Source of the DNA: Plasmodium brasilianum
Lineage: Eukaryota; Apicomplexa; Aconoidasida; Haemosporida; Plasmodiidae
Assembly: GCF_023973825.1 (NCBI RefSeq)
Contig: NC_090123.1
Span: 130,001 to 194,000 of the forward strand
Reading direction: 5' to 3'
Length of the DNA stretch: 64,000 nt
Part shown: one piece after another, positions 1-13,800 of the stretch
Layout: every line of letters begins with the position of its first letter
How positions within the stretch are numbered: position 1 is the first letter of the stretch
The notes under the pieces: model-generated
Told to the model about the DNA's origin: nothing
The model's input: the letters and a program-made list of their open reading frames with translations, nothing else
Databases searched by the model: none
Made by a program: the position numbers and the translations under genes

Positions 1-1905
1 TTCATTTATATATATGTTACCATCTTTATTACACTCAAAATATTATCGGCACAGGAATATCAACCTGTTTCCCTTTTGAGACGGAGATGTCTTGTATATT
101 TCTTACAAAATACACTCCCCATATAAACACTTTTCAGCTATCCCTTAGGAGCGGCTAACTCTTGTACAATCACAGTTGACAAGAAACCCTTCTCCACTTC
201 AGTCTTCAAAGTTCTCATTTGAATAGTTGCTACTTCCACCAAGATCTGCACTAGGGATATGTTCCATGAAAACTCACGTATTTCACTTCTATACAAAACC
301 CCACGATTTTCTACTCATAAAAGGATTCTAAAAAAAAAAAAAATAAAGAAAACTTTATTTCCCTTTTACTTTAAAAAAACTTCCTTTTATGGCCTGGTAT
401 CGGTAATCCGCTTTAGCGCCATCCATTTTCAGGGCTAGTTCATTCGGTAGGTGAGTTGTTACACACTCCTTAGCGGATTTCTACTTCCATGACCACCGTC
501 CTACTGTCATTATGAACCAACACCTTTTATGGGATCTCATGAGCGAATATTTAGGCACCTTATCCAAGCGTTAGGAGCATCCCTCATCGCCAGTTCTGCT
601 TACCAAAAATGGCCCACTTGGAGTTATTTTATTTAAAATAAAAATATAAGTGAACAAAATACAAAAAAGTTATTTTATCCTTTTTACCTATTGGGAGTTT
701 GAGAATAGGTCAAGGAAAACGATTTCCCTGATTCCTCTAATCATTATCTCTACCTGGTAAAATTATATTAGTCAACTCCAGCGATCCTGAGAGATATTTC
801 GAAAATAACCAGCTAATAGGCTTTTCGATTAGTCTTTCGCCCCTAAACGTGATTGAAATGAACGATTTGCACGTCAGTATCAATTCGATCCTCCATCAGA
901 CTTTCGTCTGACTTCAATCTCACCACGCTTAGTTCAAAGCCTCTCGGGTCCTACCAAATATGCTCTTACTCAATAAAGCTTAATTGCTTACCGGTATTGT
1001 ATGCATTCAATGAAAATTACTTTTCATTCAATTCTACAATAAAATAGTAATATTACATTAATTTCGCATAAAATTATATATTATAAAAATAACATATTTT
1101 TTGATTAATATATCTTTATCACTTATACTCGCACATTTGCTAGACTCCTTGGTCCGTGTTTCAAGACGAGTGGGTTAAAAAAGTACTGTTTAGAAACAAC
1201 TTAAAAAATAAGAATAAAAATTCTTACAATATTTAATTTCCTCAGCAATATAAATAATTATTAATATTAAAAAATATTTATAAAACCATATTTTTTAACC
1301 ATTAGTGGAAAAAAAAGACAGATAAAAAATAAATTTATATTCATTTTTCATCAAATAGTTTTATCTTAATTATCCAATATCACTGATGCTTCTTTTAATA
1401 AAGAAGAAAAATAACCCAAAAAAGAACTATTTTTCCTCCTTAATTTTTTCCTTTTTTAATCCGTTCCATCTTAACGATTTCAGGTACTATTTAATTGCTC
1501 ATTCCTGAGTACTATTTCATCTTTCCCTCACGGTACTTGTTTGCTATCGGTCTCCTACACATATTTAGCTTTATGTGAAATGTATCACACACATTTGTGC
1601 TCCAATCTCAAAGAACACGACTCTACATGAAATAATCTATTGAAAAAATAATAAATATAAACTATGGGCCTTTCACCCTCTTTGGAGGAGCATTCCTGCT
1701 CACTTCGCTTATATTTATTAAAAATAACAATAGAATTACTTCAAAAACATGACAATTCCCATAAAAGGCTTATAACCTTTATAAGGGATTTTCCTATTTG
1801 AGCTTATCCTTATTCACTCGCCGTTACTAAAGGAATCATTGTTATTTTCTTTTCTTCCGCTTAATTATATGCTTAAATTCAGCGGATTTGCCCTCCTAAC
1901 ATAAA
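1..1905 (-). rRNA. 28S (large subunit) rRNA, 5' part, cut by window edge
   Basis: Read on the minus strand, the 5' end carries the universal large-subunit start (GCTGAATTTAAGCATAT, near 1860-1890). Further in are other conserved core stretches, e.g. around 400-600 and 840-960. AT-rich expansion segments interrupt the core at about 300-360, 620-700, 1020-1110, 1200-1450 and 1620-1760, as is usual for Plasmodium. Plasmodium 28S is near 4 kb, so only about half is here; the rest lies to the left of base 1. The 5' end is placed just upstream of the conserved GTTAGGAGGGCAAATCC and may be off by tens of bases. Confidence 0.95.
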
Positions 1906-3204
1906 TCTAATTTTCTTTTGATATTCTTTAAAAATTATTTATAAAACTTACACATTGTCCCTTGATATGAGAGAGCATGAAGCATCTCATATATAATTCT
2001 TTATATACTGTGAAATGCCACAATGTTGTATTAAGATTTCCAAGGGAATAAATAAGCTGTATATATTGCTTAAAAAGCAAAAACAAATTTTTATAATAAT
2101 TATTCCTTTTTTAATATTCAAAACTTAAACTTTATACATACATAATATTATAAAATTATAATATATTTTTCTTCTATATATATATATTTAATAATATATA
2201 TATAATACTGACTATTCAAAAAATATACCCATTTTATAAATCTGCATATATAAACTTTATTTATAATAGATTTTAAAATATTATTAAATTGTGCTCCTTT
2301 TCTTCTGAAATAAATTTTTTAATGAGCGTATTTTTTATATGTATTCTTTCTTGTCTTCTCTCTTCTTATTTCTTCAATTACAAAATTATTTAATTTTTTT
2401 ACTTTTCACTAAAACCTCAAAAATACACCCAAACGCATCAATAAAAAATTATATATATATAAATATAAAATAACCGCAAAAATAGAATATAATATAAATT
2501 TGAAAAAAAATTACCGAAATTATATATATATAATTTATTATATAATAAAATATATTATATAACATTATATATATTTAAAAAACGTATATAAATATATATA
2601 TATATATATAATTAGAACTAATGCAAAATAATTTCCATGAATTTTTATATAAACCAAATATAAAAAGAATACAACTAAAAATACAGCCTATAAAATTTAT
2701 ATTTAAAGAAAAGTTAAAATATTATAGTTAAAACTTTCTGTACTAATTACTATATAGCTATAATACTAAAAATATTCCTATAATATTTTATTATCTTCAT
2801 TCAATTTTACTTTTTGATTCCTTCTTTTACAATTTTAAAAATTAATTTCAAAAATGTTATCTTATCGTTAGACTCGTTAAATATATATTATTTACTAAAA
2901 AGTAAAAATATATTAGGGAAATATCTTATTAATAATTTCTACTTCTTATAAAGCTACAACCTTTTTATATATTTAAAAAGGGAACTTAAAAATAGAAAAA
3001 ATTAATAAAATTGTGGTCTGATAAAATAAAAGGTTTCAAAAATAAGTTTAACCAAACACAACACAATAATAATATTCTAATTACCTATCATATTTTCTTA
3101 TATCTTTTTTCTATTTCTGTATTAGCATATATTAATTAAACAATGCTAAAACAAAATAAGTTTTGAATGCAAAAAGTCCGAATATCCGAAAATAATAAAA
3201 AATA
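1906..3204 (-). other. ITS2, unusually long, with one structured island
   Basis: Spacer between the 5.8S 3' end and the 28S 5' end. It is very AT-rich, with (TA)n and poly(A/T) tracts, except for a GC-richer foldable stretch at 1951-2046 next to 28S. About 1.3 kb looks long for a Plasmodium ITS2, as far as I remember. No coding capacity is seen. Confidence 0.8.
1951..2046 (-). other. Foldable structured element in 28S-proximal ITS2
   Basis: On the RNA-like minus strand the stretch begins CCCTTG and ends CAAGGG (plus-strand 2041-2046 and 1959-1964), closing a long hairpin. Inside is a perfect 8-bp stem ATATGAGA/TCTCATAT with a 12-base loop, and a short TGTG/CACA hairpin. ACATTGT and ACAATGT are also complementary. 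It stands out by base composition from the surrounding AT spacer. It could be a conserved ITS2 helix that guides processing, or an snoRNA-like element. No C/D or H/ACA boxes were recognised, so the class is left open. Confidence 0.45.
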
Positions 3205-3357
3205 TTATGAAGGAGTACCATTATTTCATTAAGAAATTGGTGTAGCTTACATTCAGCATTCTGATGATTCACAGTCACTGCAATTTTCATTGCATATCGC
3301 ATTTTGCTGCGGCCTTCATCGCTGTAGGAACCAAGACATCCATCGTTAAGACTGTGC
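3203..3357 (-). rRNA. 5.8S rRNA
   Basis: The minus strand contains the conserved 5.8S core (AACGATGGATGTCTTGG, GCGATGAAGGCCGCAGC, CAGAATGCTGAATGTAAGC), ending near the CTCCTTCAT typical of the Plasmodium 3' end. Length about 155 nt fits. Position between 18S and 28S on the same strand confirms it. Ends are accurate to a few bases. Confidence 0.95.
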
Positions 3358-4201
3358 AAAAAAAATTTAAGTTATTTCTTTATTGAAATTACTTAAATTT
3401 AATATTTTAAAAATTAATAAATTTAGATAAAAAAAATATTGCTTTATATTTAAATAATAACCCCCTTTAAAAAAAGTATTATAAAAATATATTAAAAATT
3501 TAAATTTATATTTACATTACTAAGCATTATCTATTTTATTTAATAAATAATTATATAATAATAAATAATATATATATAATTTTTATTAAAATATTTTTAT
3601 CTTTTTTATAATAACGTCATAAACAAAAATAACATTTATAAAAAGATTTTAAATAATTATAAAAAATTTAATACATATTTTTGTAACCAATTACACACAT
3701 TAAAAATATATCAAAAATTCTACATTTTATATTAAATTAAATAATATATAAATTAATATTATATTATTTTATTATTTTATATAATACTAGAAGAAACTAA
3801 TTATTAGTTAAATTCTTATATATGAATTCTAAAAATATTGCTTTTCAAAATTTATATAATATAACAATATACAATATTATATAGATATATTATATATATA
3901 TAAAATTATATATTTAACATATAATTAATATATAACTAACTTTATTTTGTATAATGTAAAAATTTTATAAATTAATATTATAAAAATTGATTTATTAAAA
4001 CTATTCAAAATAATTTTATTTTCAAAAAAATAATAAATAATTAAACTCAATTGAAAAATATAAAAACGAGAAGAATTTTAAATTTTCTAATTACATTTAA
4101 TGTTTTACAAATGAATTTAAATTATTTATTGTATTTTTTGTGAGATGAGAATAAAATTATTTTTATTAAAAATTTATTTTTTCTATTATTTTAAAAATAT
4201 T
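3358..4201 (-). other. ITS1
   Basis: AT-rich spacer of about 840 bases between 18S and 5.8S on the minus strand. It consists of A/T homopolymers and TA-rich runs. No structured GC-rich island comparable to that in ITS2 was seen, and there is no open reading frame of note. Confidence 0.8.
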
Positions 4202-4254
<53 letters not shown>

Positions 4255-4332
4255 TTAAAAGATAGGATTTACAATTTTTCCAGAAAAAAGAATAAAAACC
4301 CTTTTTCCTTGTCCAAACAATTCATCATATCT

Positions 4333-4384
<52 letters not shown>

Positions 4385-6356
4385 GCACAATCTGATGAAT
4401 CATGCTTACTAGGCATTCCTCGTTCAAGATTAATAATTGCAATAATCTATCCCCATCACGATATGTATTGAAAAAGATTACCTACACTTTTCAGTGGAGG
4501 AAAACTATATATTCTTTGCATGCATACATATAGAAATACATATAACATAACAAGATATATATTTTTAAATACTCGTTATACATATCAGTGTAGCACGCGT
4601 GCAGCCTAGTTCATCTAAGGACATCACAGACCTGTTGTTGCCTTAAACTTCCTTGTGTTAGACACACATCGTTCCTCTAAGAAGCTTTACAATTAAGCAA
4701 ATACATTCTTATGCGAAAAAAGAAAAAGAATAAATATGCATAATTAAGAAAAAAAGGGAAAAGAACGTTTTTATTAAAAAAAACATTCTAATATTTTAAT
4801 CAAAATTAGCACAATTTATCTATATTCTAATTTCACTTAAGAATATAGTGTATTTACCGCTAATTAGCAGGTTAAGATCTCGTTCGTTATCGGAATTAAC
4901 CAGACAAATCATATTCACGAACTAAAAACGGCCATGCATCACCATCCAAGAAATCAAGAAAGAGCTATTAATCTGTCAATCCTACTCTTGTCTTAAACTA
5001 GTGAGTTTCCCCGTGTTGAGTCAAATTAAGCCGCAAGCTCCACGCCTGGTGGTGCCCTTCCGTCAATTCTTTTAACTTTCTCGCTTGCGCGAATACTCGC
5101 CCCAGAACCCAAAGACTTTGATTTCTCATAAGGTACTGAAGGAAGCTATCTAAAAGAAACACTCATATATATGAATGTCTCTTTTATTTTTTACTCTATC
5201 ATCCAACACCTAGTCGGCATAGTTTATGGTTAAGATTACGACGGTATCTGATCGTCTTCACTCCCTTAACTTTCGTTCTTGATTAATGGAAGTATTTTAG
5301 GCAAATGCTTTCGCAGTTGCTTGTCTCCAGAAAATCTAAGAATTTCACCTCTGACATCTGAATACAAATGCCCCCAAGCTACTCCTATTAATCGTAACTA
5401 AGCCAAAATAAGAAAAAAGAACAAAATTCTGACTTGTTCAATTTTGTTATTCCATGCTGTAGTATTCAAACACAGAAACTGTTTTAACTGTTTGCTTTGA
5501 ACACTCTAATTTACTCAAAGTAACAAAATTCCCATGCATAAAAAATTATACAAAAGAATTTTAAAAAGAATCATTTTTATAATAAGAACGCATATATATA
5601 TTAATAAAACAAAATGTAACAGAAAAAATATAACGCTTGGCGTTTATTCTTAACGTACAACTTTGTTATAAATATACAAAGCATTACTTAAAATATTGAT
5701 TCCTTGAAATTCAACTACGAGCGTTTTAACTGCAACAATTTTAATATACGCTATTGGAGCTGGAATTACCGCGGCTGCTGGCACCAGACTTGCCCTCCAA
5801 TTGCCTTCTGGGAAGGTTTTAAATTCCCATCATTCCAATTGCAAAACCAAAATTTGGCCTTGCATTGTTATTTCTTGTCACTACCTCTCTTCTTTAGAAT
5901 TGGGTAATTTACGCGCCTGCTGCCTTCCTTAGATGTGGTAGCTATTTCTCAGGCTCCCTCTCCGGAATCGAACTCTAATTCCCCGTTACCCGTCATAGCC
6001 ATGTTAGGCCAATACCCTAACATCAAAAGCTGATAGGTCAGAAACTCGATTGATACACACTAAATAAATCGAAATTTATTATGTGTTACTTCTTTGTTAT
6101 AATTCCTTAAGTTAATAAACTTTTCTCTTATAAGGCTTAACAAATACATACTCAAAAAACATAAAGAATTAAGAGTATTAAAGCAAGTATTAGCTACAGC
6201 TTTTCCGTAGTTATCCTTATAAAAAAAATGTCAAGTAGACTATAACTGTTTTAATGAGCCGTTCGCAGTTTCTACATATAAAATATGCATATACTTTCAC
6301 TTGCATGGCTTAATCTTTGAGACAAGCATATGACTACTGGCAAGATCAACCAGGTT
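4202..6356 (-). rRNA. 18S (small subunit) rRNA, complete
   Basis: The 5' end (AACCTGGTTGATCTTGCC at about 6356) and the 3' end (CCTGCGGAAGGATCAT at about 4202) are both clear on the minus strand, giving about 2.15 kb, right for Plasmodium. The GCCAGCAGCCGCGGTAATTC block (about 5765-5790) and the AATTGACGGAAGGGCACC block are intact. The variable region at 5525-5554 matches exactly the P. malariae-specific reverse primer site rMAL2 as I remember it. The partner site rMAL1 at 5640-5669 has two mismatches. The two sites span 145 bp, matching the known roughly 144-bp diagnostic product. This points to P. malariae or a close relative, perhaps a different rRNA type from the one used to design the primers. 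Confidence 0.98.
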
Positions 6357-9300
6357 ACTTATAATATTATTATTTTTCGTTTTCTATTTTTACTCTAGGT
6401 ACATGTAGATGTATAATTCTGTATGATAATTTGGAGTTCCTTGTTTAGCAATTTTTTTGCAAAATTTTTTGTTCTCTGAACTAAAAAGTCTAAGCTATAT
6501 AATAAAAAGTACAATAATATTTAAAATAATTTTATTATAACTTTTAAAAGTATATAAAACCATAAATTTAAAAGATTCTATATAATAAAAAACCTTTTAA
6601 GATAGGTCATCATCCCTCTCTCATTCATACTATTATTATGTTTCTTTGTACTCAATAATAAATATAGATAAACGAAAATTATTATATTACATATTTACTT
6701 ATTTTTTTGTTTTCATATATAAAACAAATATGGCTAAAATACGTTCTTTTTATTAATCTTGTTGATATTTTATTAATTTATTACAAATAATCTCTTAGAA
6801 TTATTGTTAACCTCTATAATTCTAAATTGAGAAATGTATAATGCATCTAATAAATTTTATAGGAAAAATTATTTATAAAAAATTATATCTTTTTTTTACC
6901 AAATTTTTTCTATAATTATTATGCATGCTTTAAATTTTTCATATCTTATGTGGTATATTTAATCTTAAAGAATTTAAAAATACAGATTATCAAAAATGAG
7001 AAAAATATACTATATAATTCATTTATTAATATACAGCATATTTTATATTTTAAAAATTCCTAAAAATGAATTTATTATACAGAAAACTCTTATCATTTTT
7101 AAAATGAGAAGATTACTGTATATTGGTCTATAAATTATTTATATATGGAGAGAAATCACTAAATATTTTATCAAAATGCAAAATGAAATAATAATTTTCG
7201 AAAATAATGAAAACACGCACACAATATTATAAAAAACTGTTTTATCCGTTATATTATATAAATTAATTTACATTTATTATTAAATTAATATAATTCTTAC
7301 TTCTTAATATAATTCTTACTGCTCATTATAATAACTTAAAATAAATACAAAAATTTATAATTTTATATTAATAATTTTAATGAAAATTATATATTTTTAT
7401 AATAGAAATTATATATTTATAAAACTGAGTTAAACCTTTTACTAAAAATAAGAAATCTTTTCACTACATGTTGGTAATTATTATCCATACAACTTCTAAA
7501 ATAAATAAACGTTATATATGAACAAATAAATTTTCCTTAATATACAAAATAAATATACACTATTAATAAAAAAGCAATATTGAAAAAATAAGTTACATAA
7601 TAGTTTATGCAATACATAAATATTAATTAAAAATAATTATTATACACTATTTCAAATTTAAGTTGAAATTTTTTAAATTGAACTTTTTAATAAATAAATG
7701 ATGTTGTGATGAAATTTATATTCTTTTTATAAAACATAAACTTTTATAAATAACATAAATTTTTATAAATAATAATAAAATATTATTAAATTATAATTAT
7801 TTATTATTTATAGGATATTTATTGCCAATTTATTACAAAAAAAATTTTTGCAGTAAATTGACAAGTAAAAATTGAACTATAAACGTTATATGTTTATTTG
7901 TTATTTAATTTTTTTTTTATAAATTTTTCATTAACATGTTAATTTTTTTTTGTTTTCTTTTAATATATCGAAATTAAAAATCTTTCCTATTTAGTCATAA
8001 TTTTTACAGCTTATTTTATATGCACACACCCCCTCCTCCCTTCCATTACATGCATTTTAATTTATTATAAATATCTTTAATATTTTAATGCATTAATGTT
8101 ACACATATATATTCTAACATTTTGCCCTAGCTTGATATATACATTAATATATAATGTACTGCGTAGTTACCAGCATTGCGAATAAAATATATATATATAT
8201 ATTAAAGCATTTTACACATTTACATTAAATCATATGCGTGAAAATTATGTAATCTTTCGTTATTTATATAAGAAATAAAACTTTTTATGAATTAGTTTAT
8301 AATATTTGTTAAAATGTTTTATCTTTTTGATAATACATTATATGCATTTTGTTTTGCAAAAAATGTTATCTCCATTTAATATTACATTAAATACCTTCAT
8401 TTATAATATATATATGTATTTTTTTTTTCGTGCAAATTATATATTATGCCAATAATAACAAAATTTTATTTAATATTCCTGATTAAATAGAAAAAATTTG
8501 CTAAAATTTCTATATACAGAAAAAATTGAATTTTTTTGAAAAAATTATAATAGACATACCCCCCAAATAAAAAAATATTAATACAGTGTTATATGTAAAA
8601 TATACATTTACATAAATGGACTTCAAAATTTTATATTATTCATTCATATAAAATATTTAAGCATTAATAACAAATTTATAGAGCAATTTTATTCAAGTAT
8701 ATAATGATTATGTCAATTTTTTTCAAAGGAACGAATAACATAGTATATAACAAAAACATCAGTTATATTTTATCAAAAACAGTTTTTTTACATTTATTTA
8801 CCTTTTACCTTCAATAGATACGAAAGTATATAATTTTTTCTTTGAAAACAATAATTCTGTAAAAATATATTATCTAATATATAACAATAACTTTACGTCG
8901 AATAATTTTAATACCGTTCGCACACACAAAACAAATAATATAACCATGTTTGAATTTATTAAATTATAATATAATTCTTATTTTTTTAATATAATTAATT
9001 ATGAATAAAATGGAATATGAAGAATTCATTCTTCATTTACTGTTATAAGCCTCGTTGAAATTTATAATATTAAAAATATGCATATCACTTAAAAAAAATA
9101 TATATATATATTCATTTAGAATATATTTTTCCATATTTTGTTATTCTTTTTTGTAATGTCCTTTTAAAAACGTATTATCATTTCGAATTCTTGTAAAGAA
9201 TTTTAATTAATCTTTATAATATCAATTTTACTGATAAATACATCGTTATAAAAAAATTGTACAACTAATATTGCACAAAAAATAAATACTAATACAGGAA

Positions 9301-10894
9301 TATGAATAAATTATAACATTCTCCAAAAATATAAGAAATATTGCAAAGGTTCAAATATTTTTGAATGAATATATAAACATAAATGTATATCTTTATAATC
9401 ATATGATCATTTTAAAGCTATCTAAATATAAACCATCCAAATTAATGTTTTATTTTTTTACATTAATTGTATTAAATAGTTTATATAATACATTTCCATC
9501 AGAACTTACACATCAAAAAATGTTTTCATTACATCGATATATGTAAGAGTTTTTCCCTAAAATGTATTTATCTGCATCATAATAATGAAAATATTATTAC
9601 ATAAAATAAAGGAAAAAGAAATACTTTATATGCAAAGTGTGCATATTCATTATACATCATAGTATCCTTTTTTTGATATTTTAAATATTAAAAACCAGTT
9701 AACTGTTATCCTGGTTCATTTTTATTTAGAAGACGAAAATTTAAAAAAAAAAAATAATATTTTATTATTTTGTTTCTTTCGTAAGTTATTATAGAATGAT
9801 TCACATCAATATAATATCCAATGTTGAAAACTAAATTAAAATTTTGTACTCTCCTTATTTTATACAAAATTATAACAGACCATATTTACAAATCAAAAAT
9901 ATTTAAAACAAGTATTATCACAATAATGCGACAAACCGCATTTTTATCACTTTTACAAAGGATAAAGTTACGTAAAATAGCCCTTTAACTATATACAATT
10001 TCTCAGGTAAATTTAATTATTTTTTTTAGTACCTTATTACAATAAAAACACTAATTCTGAAAATTTTAAATAAATTTCCTACCCTACCAAATTCCTAAAA
10101 TTTTATAAGTTTTCATTATTTTCAAATAATTATTTAATCACACAAAATATTTTTCCATATTCTTTCTGTATTCTGTCTCATAATATATGCGTTTATATAT
10201 ACATATGAATACATATGTATATATACGTAACATTTTTTTTTTTTAATTTCTGTAGCCTTTTTATATAATATAATTTATCATTTAATTACTTCTTTTAGCT
10301 TGAGCAACTTCAAAAATCAAAAAAAATTTATTTCATTGTTACTTAACTTTTATATATTTTAAGTCATATAAACCATTTTGGTAATTTAATAAGAATGCCA
10401 TGATACATGTATTAAAATAAATATATAACAATAATTTTGTGTTTCATAAAAATGCAGAAATTTTCTGTGAATTATAAACTAATAAAGAATTAAGAAGGAT
10501 TATTTGTACATAAATTATATAAATACTACAAATTGTAAAAATATAAAAAAATATAATTTTAATACTTTCATGAAAAAAAAAAAATTGTTATATGATTTAT
10601 AATTGTTTACTCATTTTTTTTTTTATCCCCTCTTTTATTCTTAATCATGCATACAAAAATAAACTGTATGTGAATTACAGCATACAAATAAATTCAAAGG
10701 ACATATGACAAACATGTATTTATAAAATAAGCAAATATATATCATACATAAAATTTTAATGAACATACATATATATTCGCATAGTGTTCACCTTTTATCA
10801 CTTTGAACATTACACGTATATATATATTTATATTTATATATTCCAATAACAATGAACATAAAACAAAATACAGTCCGCACCATAACGTAGAAGC
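6357..10894. other. Long gene-free spacer: rDNA 5' ETS, promoter region and upstream flank
   Basis: About 4.5 kb with no credible coding region on either strand. The part next to 6357 should be the 5' external transcribed spacer of the minus-strand rRNA unit. A CT-rich patch at 8024-8045 and short C runs near 8560 stand out in an otherwise 80-85% AT background and may mark the rDNA promoter zone. The right end is the 5' flank of the TFIP11-like gene and holds poly(A/T) tracts (for example 10225-10240). A 61-codon frame at 9361-9546 starts only with TTG and has no support. Confidence 0.6.
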
Positions 10895-13800
10895 ATGGAT
10901 TATTTCAGTGATGATTTACCATTTGCAGATGCCAAAAATGAAAAAGTAAAAAAAAAAAAAAAAAAAAAAAGATTTAACTTATACCAACGGTAGTCAAAAT
11001 AGAAAAAGTAATATTTTCCAAAATGTGGATGAACAAGAATACCTTAAACCAGTGAAATTTGTCAGTGCGGGTTTTTTGAAAGATAAAAGTAAAATAACTG
11101 AAAAGGAGGAAGATAATTTAAATTCCTACTCCTCTGATAATGATTCAGACTATTATGAACAATATGATGTTTTTAAATATTTCATTTTTGATTTTAATTT
11201 TCATGTAAATAATGAAGAAAGTGATTTTATAAAAAATAATTTAAAAAAGTATAATTTAATCGAATTAAAAGAAAAGGACAAGAATTTTGAAAAATATGGT
11301 TTAGGATTTAAAATTTTAAGAAAAATGGGTTATGAAGATGGAATTGGAAAAAATATGAAAACAAACATTGCACCTATAGAAGTTCAAAAAAAAAACATAA
11401 AAGTTTTAGAAGAAAAAACAGATGGATATTCCTGCGATGATTACGATATCAATGTGCATAAATATTCTCACGAAAGTAATGATTTTATAGATAATACCGA
11501 TGTAAATATTAATAACTTGTGGAAAAAAAAGTCTAATTGGAAAAAATACTGGAACATTAATAAAATAATGAATGAGATTGATGCACACTTAAAATATAGT
11601 TCCTTCTTAAATCTAGGTGAAAATTGTGATGATAATAATTATCAAAATAATTGTACTTATATTCATAAATTACAAAAAGTAAATAGCATGCTTATTGAAC
11701 ACATCAATAGCAATACTACCGATTACTTTAGTGCTGTAAAAAAACAAAAGGAAACAGAAAATAAATTAAAAAATTATAAGAATTATGTTTTTAAAAACGA
11801 TATTTACAAAATACATTTATTAATATTAAAAAATGTGTTAACCTATAAATATCTGTTAAATCTGCATACAATACTTTCCTATCCATTATCTTTTAATAAT
11901 GAAACATATAACGAATATCTCTTTGATGATAGTAAACATTTTAAAACAGAAGTACGAGATAGTGATGGTGATGATGATGATGATGTTGATAACAATATTA
12001 ATTCATTTGATCCATATATTTATATCAAGGACAATATGCTTATAAACAGAAAGAATGAAAAATTGATAAACATGCATCATAATTGTGCATATAACATATT
12101 TAGTACAGAACATCAAAGCAAAAATGAAACAGTATTTAATAACATGAATATAGACAACTTTGAAGAAAATTTAAGTAATTTATTATTTAACAGTTATAAT
12201 ATATTATTAAAAAGTAACTATTTTAAACACATACCTAAGGATTCAAATTCTTCTTCCCACTGTAGTTATACATATAAATTAATAAACAATCTGCAAGATG
12301 TATACGATTTAATAAATATTAAAAATGTTGAAGTTAAACGAGGAAATATTCCATTATTATTGAGTGACGTTTACACGTTTCTATTTTTTATTTATGATAA
12401 TTCTGCATTTTTACATTTAAATAGTTATGTATCAAACTTTTTTTTAGAATTCTTGCGAGTTTATTTTTATAATAACCAACAACAAACAGGAAAAGAGCAA
12501 ACTGACGGTCATATGTTAAATCATGACAAGAATTATGAAAATACAAAAAGAGGTAATTACCAAATTTCATTATGTCAGCAGACAGAAAGTAACGAAATAA
12601 AGGTAAATCCTGATAATAAGGAAATGTATCAAAATATGCTAAATGAAAAACATGAACAGAATGAGCATTATGAAAAAAATGCCCATAACACTAGTTCCAA
12701 TAATTGCAAAGATATATTTAATCCAAATAACATAAAATATTTGATACATTTAAAAAAAATCATTATAATGGGTGCTGATGAAAATAATAAAATAGAGCAT
12801 CATAAGATTGAATGGGAATTCGACAATATAATATATTTTAATTTAATTTATGATCCCTTTCATAAACAAAAATATGTTGACTTTTTTAATTATATAAAAC
12901 TTTTTAAGGATGTTTTGAATATTAACTATTATAAAAAAATAATAATCCTTTTTATTACTAAAAGAATAATGACAGATGTTATAGATAACCAAAATTACCA
13001 ACTCGACGAAAGCACACTACAAGATATAGAAAATAAATTATTCATATTATTTGACATTAATAAACAATTTGATATTAGTTCATATATTAAAAACTTTTAT
13101 ACAAATTTCATATTTATATTTCTACAAAAAGTTGATATATGTGAAAACCTTATAAAATTAATTAAATTAGCACTTACTAATAATATATACAAAAAAGAAA
13201 TTTTTCAAAATATTGTGATAAAGATAATTTATGAATTAAATAAATTAAATTTCACAAATAACAGTTTTATGGAGCGTCTTAATAAAATTATTATATTGCA
13301 CAATTACCTAGACGATAATATTACTTTTTTCATCTTTAAGGTATATTTTTTTTACCGTTTCACGAAACATGTATGTAATTTCTTAAGAGAACTTAATTTG
13401 TTATTTGGGAGGGAAAAAGAATTACACAATAGTACTGATAAAGTAAAAAATATATTTATGCAACAACAACATGTTCCTATAGAGGAACAAAAAAAAAGAG
13501 AAATATTAACAATTAAAAAAAAAGAAATTTATGAAACTTTTAAAAAAGTTAAAGACCTTTTTGAAAATAATCTAATGAAAGATAATTCCATAAAAAATAT
13601 TATGTTTAGTATATTAAATGTAATAAAAATTTACACAATGCAAGATAACATTATAACTTTTCCTGTGGAAAAGGTTTTAGACTTTGACAAAAGTAAAATT
13701 TTTTCGGATGATAAAATTAATTACTATTTCTTGTATAAAGATATAAAAATTCCACTTCCCTTTTATGCCGTTCCACAAAGAAATAAAAGCGTATATGAAA

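Noticed and set aside
3132..3359. 75-codon minus-strand frame
   Set aside because: Translation of the 5.8S rRNA and flank; not a protein.
5704..5907. 67-codon plus-strand frame
   Set aside because: Lies wholly inside conserved 18S rRNA on the opposite strand and has no ATG start at its listed beginning; chance frame.
9361..9546. 61-codon plus-strand frame with a hydrophobic segment, like a signal-peptide exon
   Set aside because: Its first codon is TTG, the internal ATG gives an ordinary AT-drift peptide, and no acceptor/donor pair leads to a second exon.
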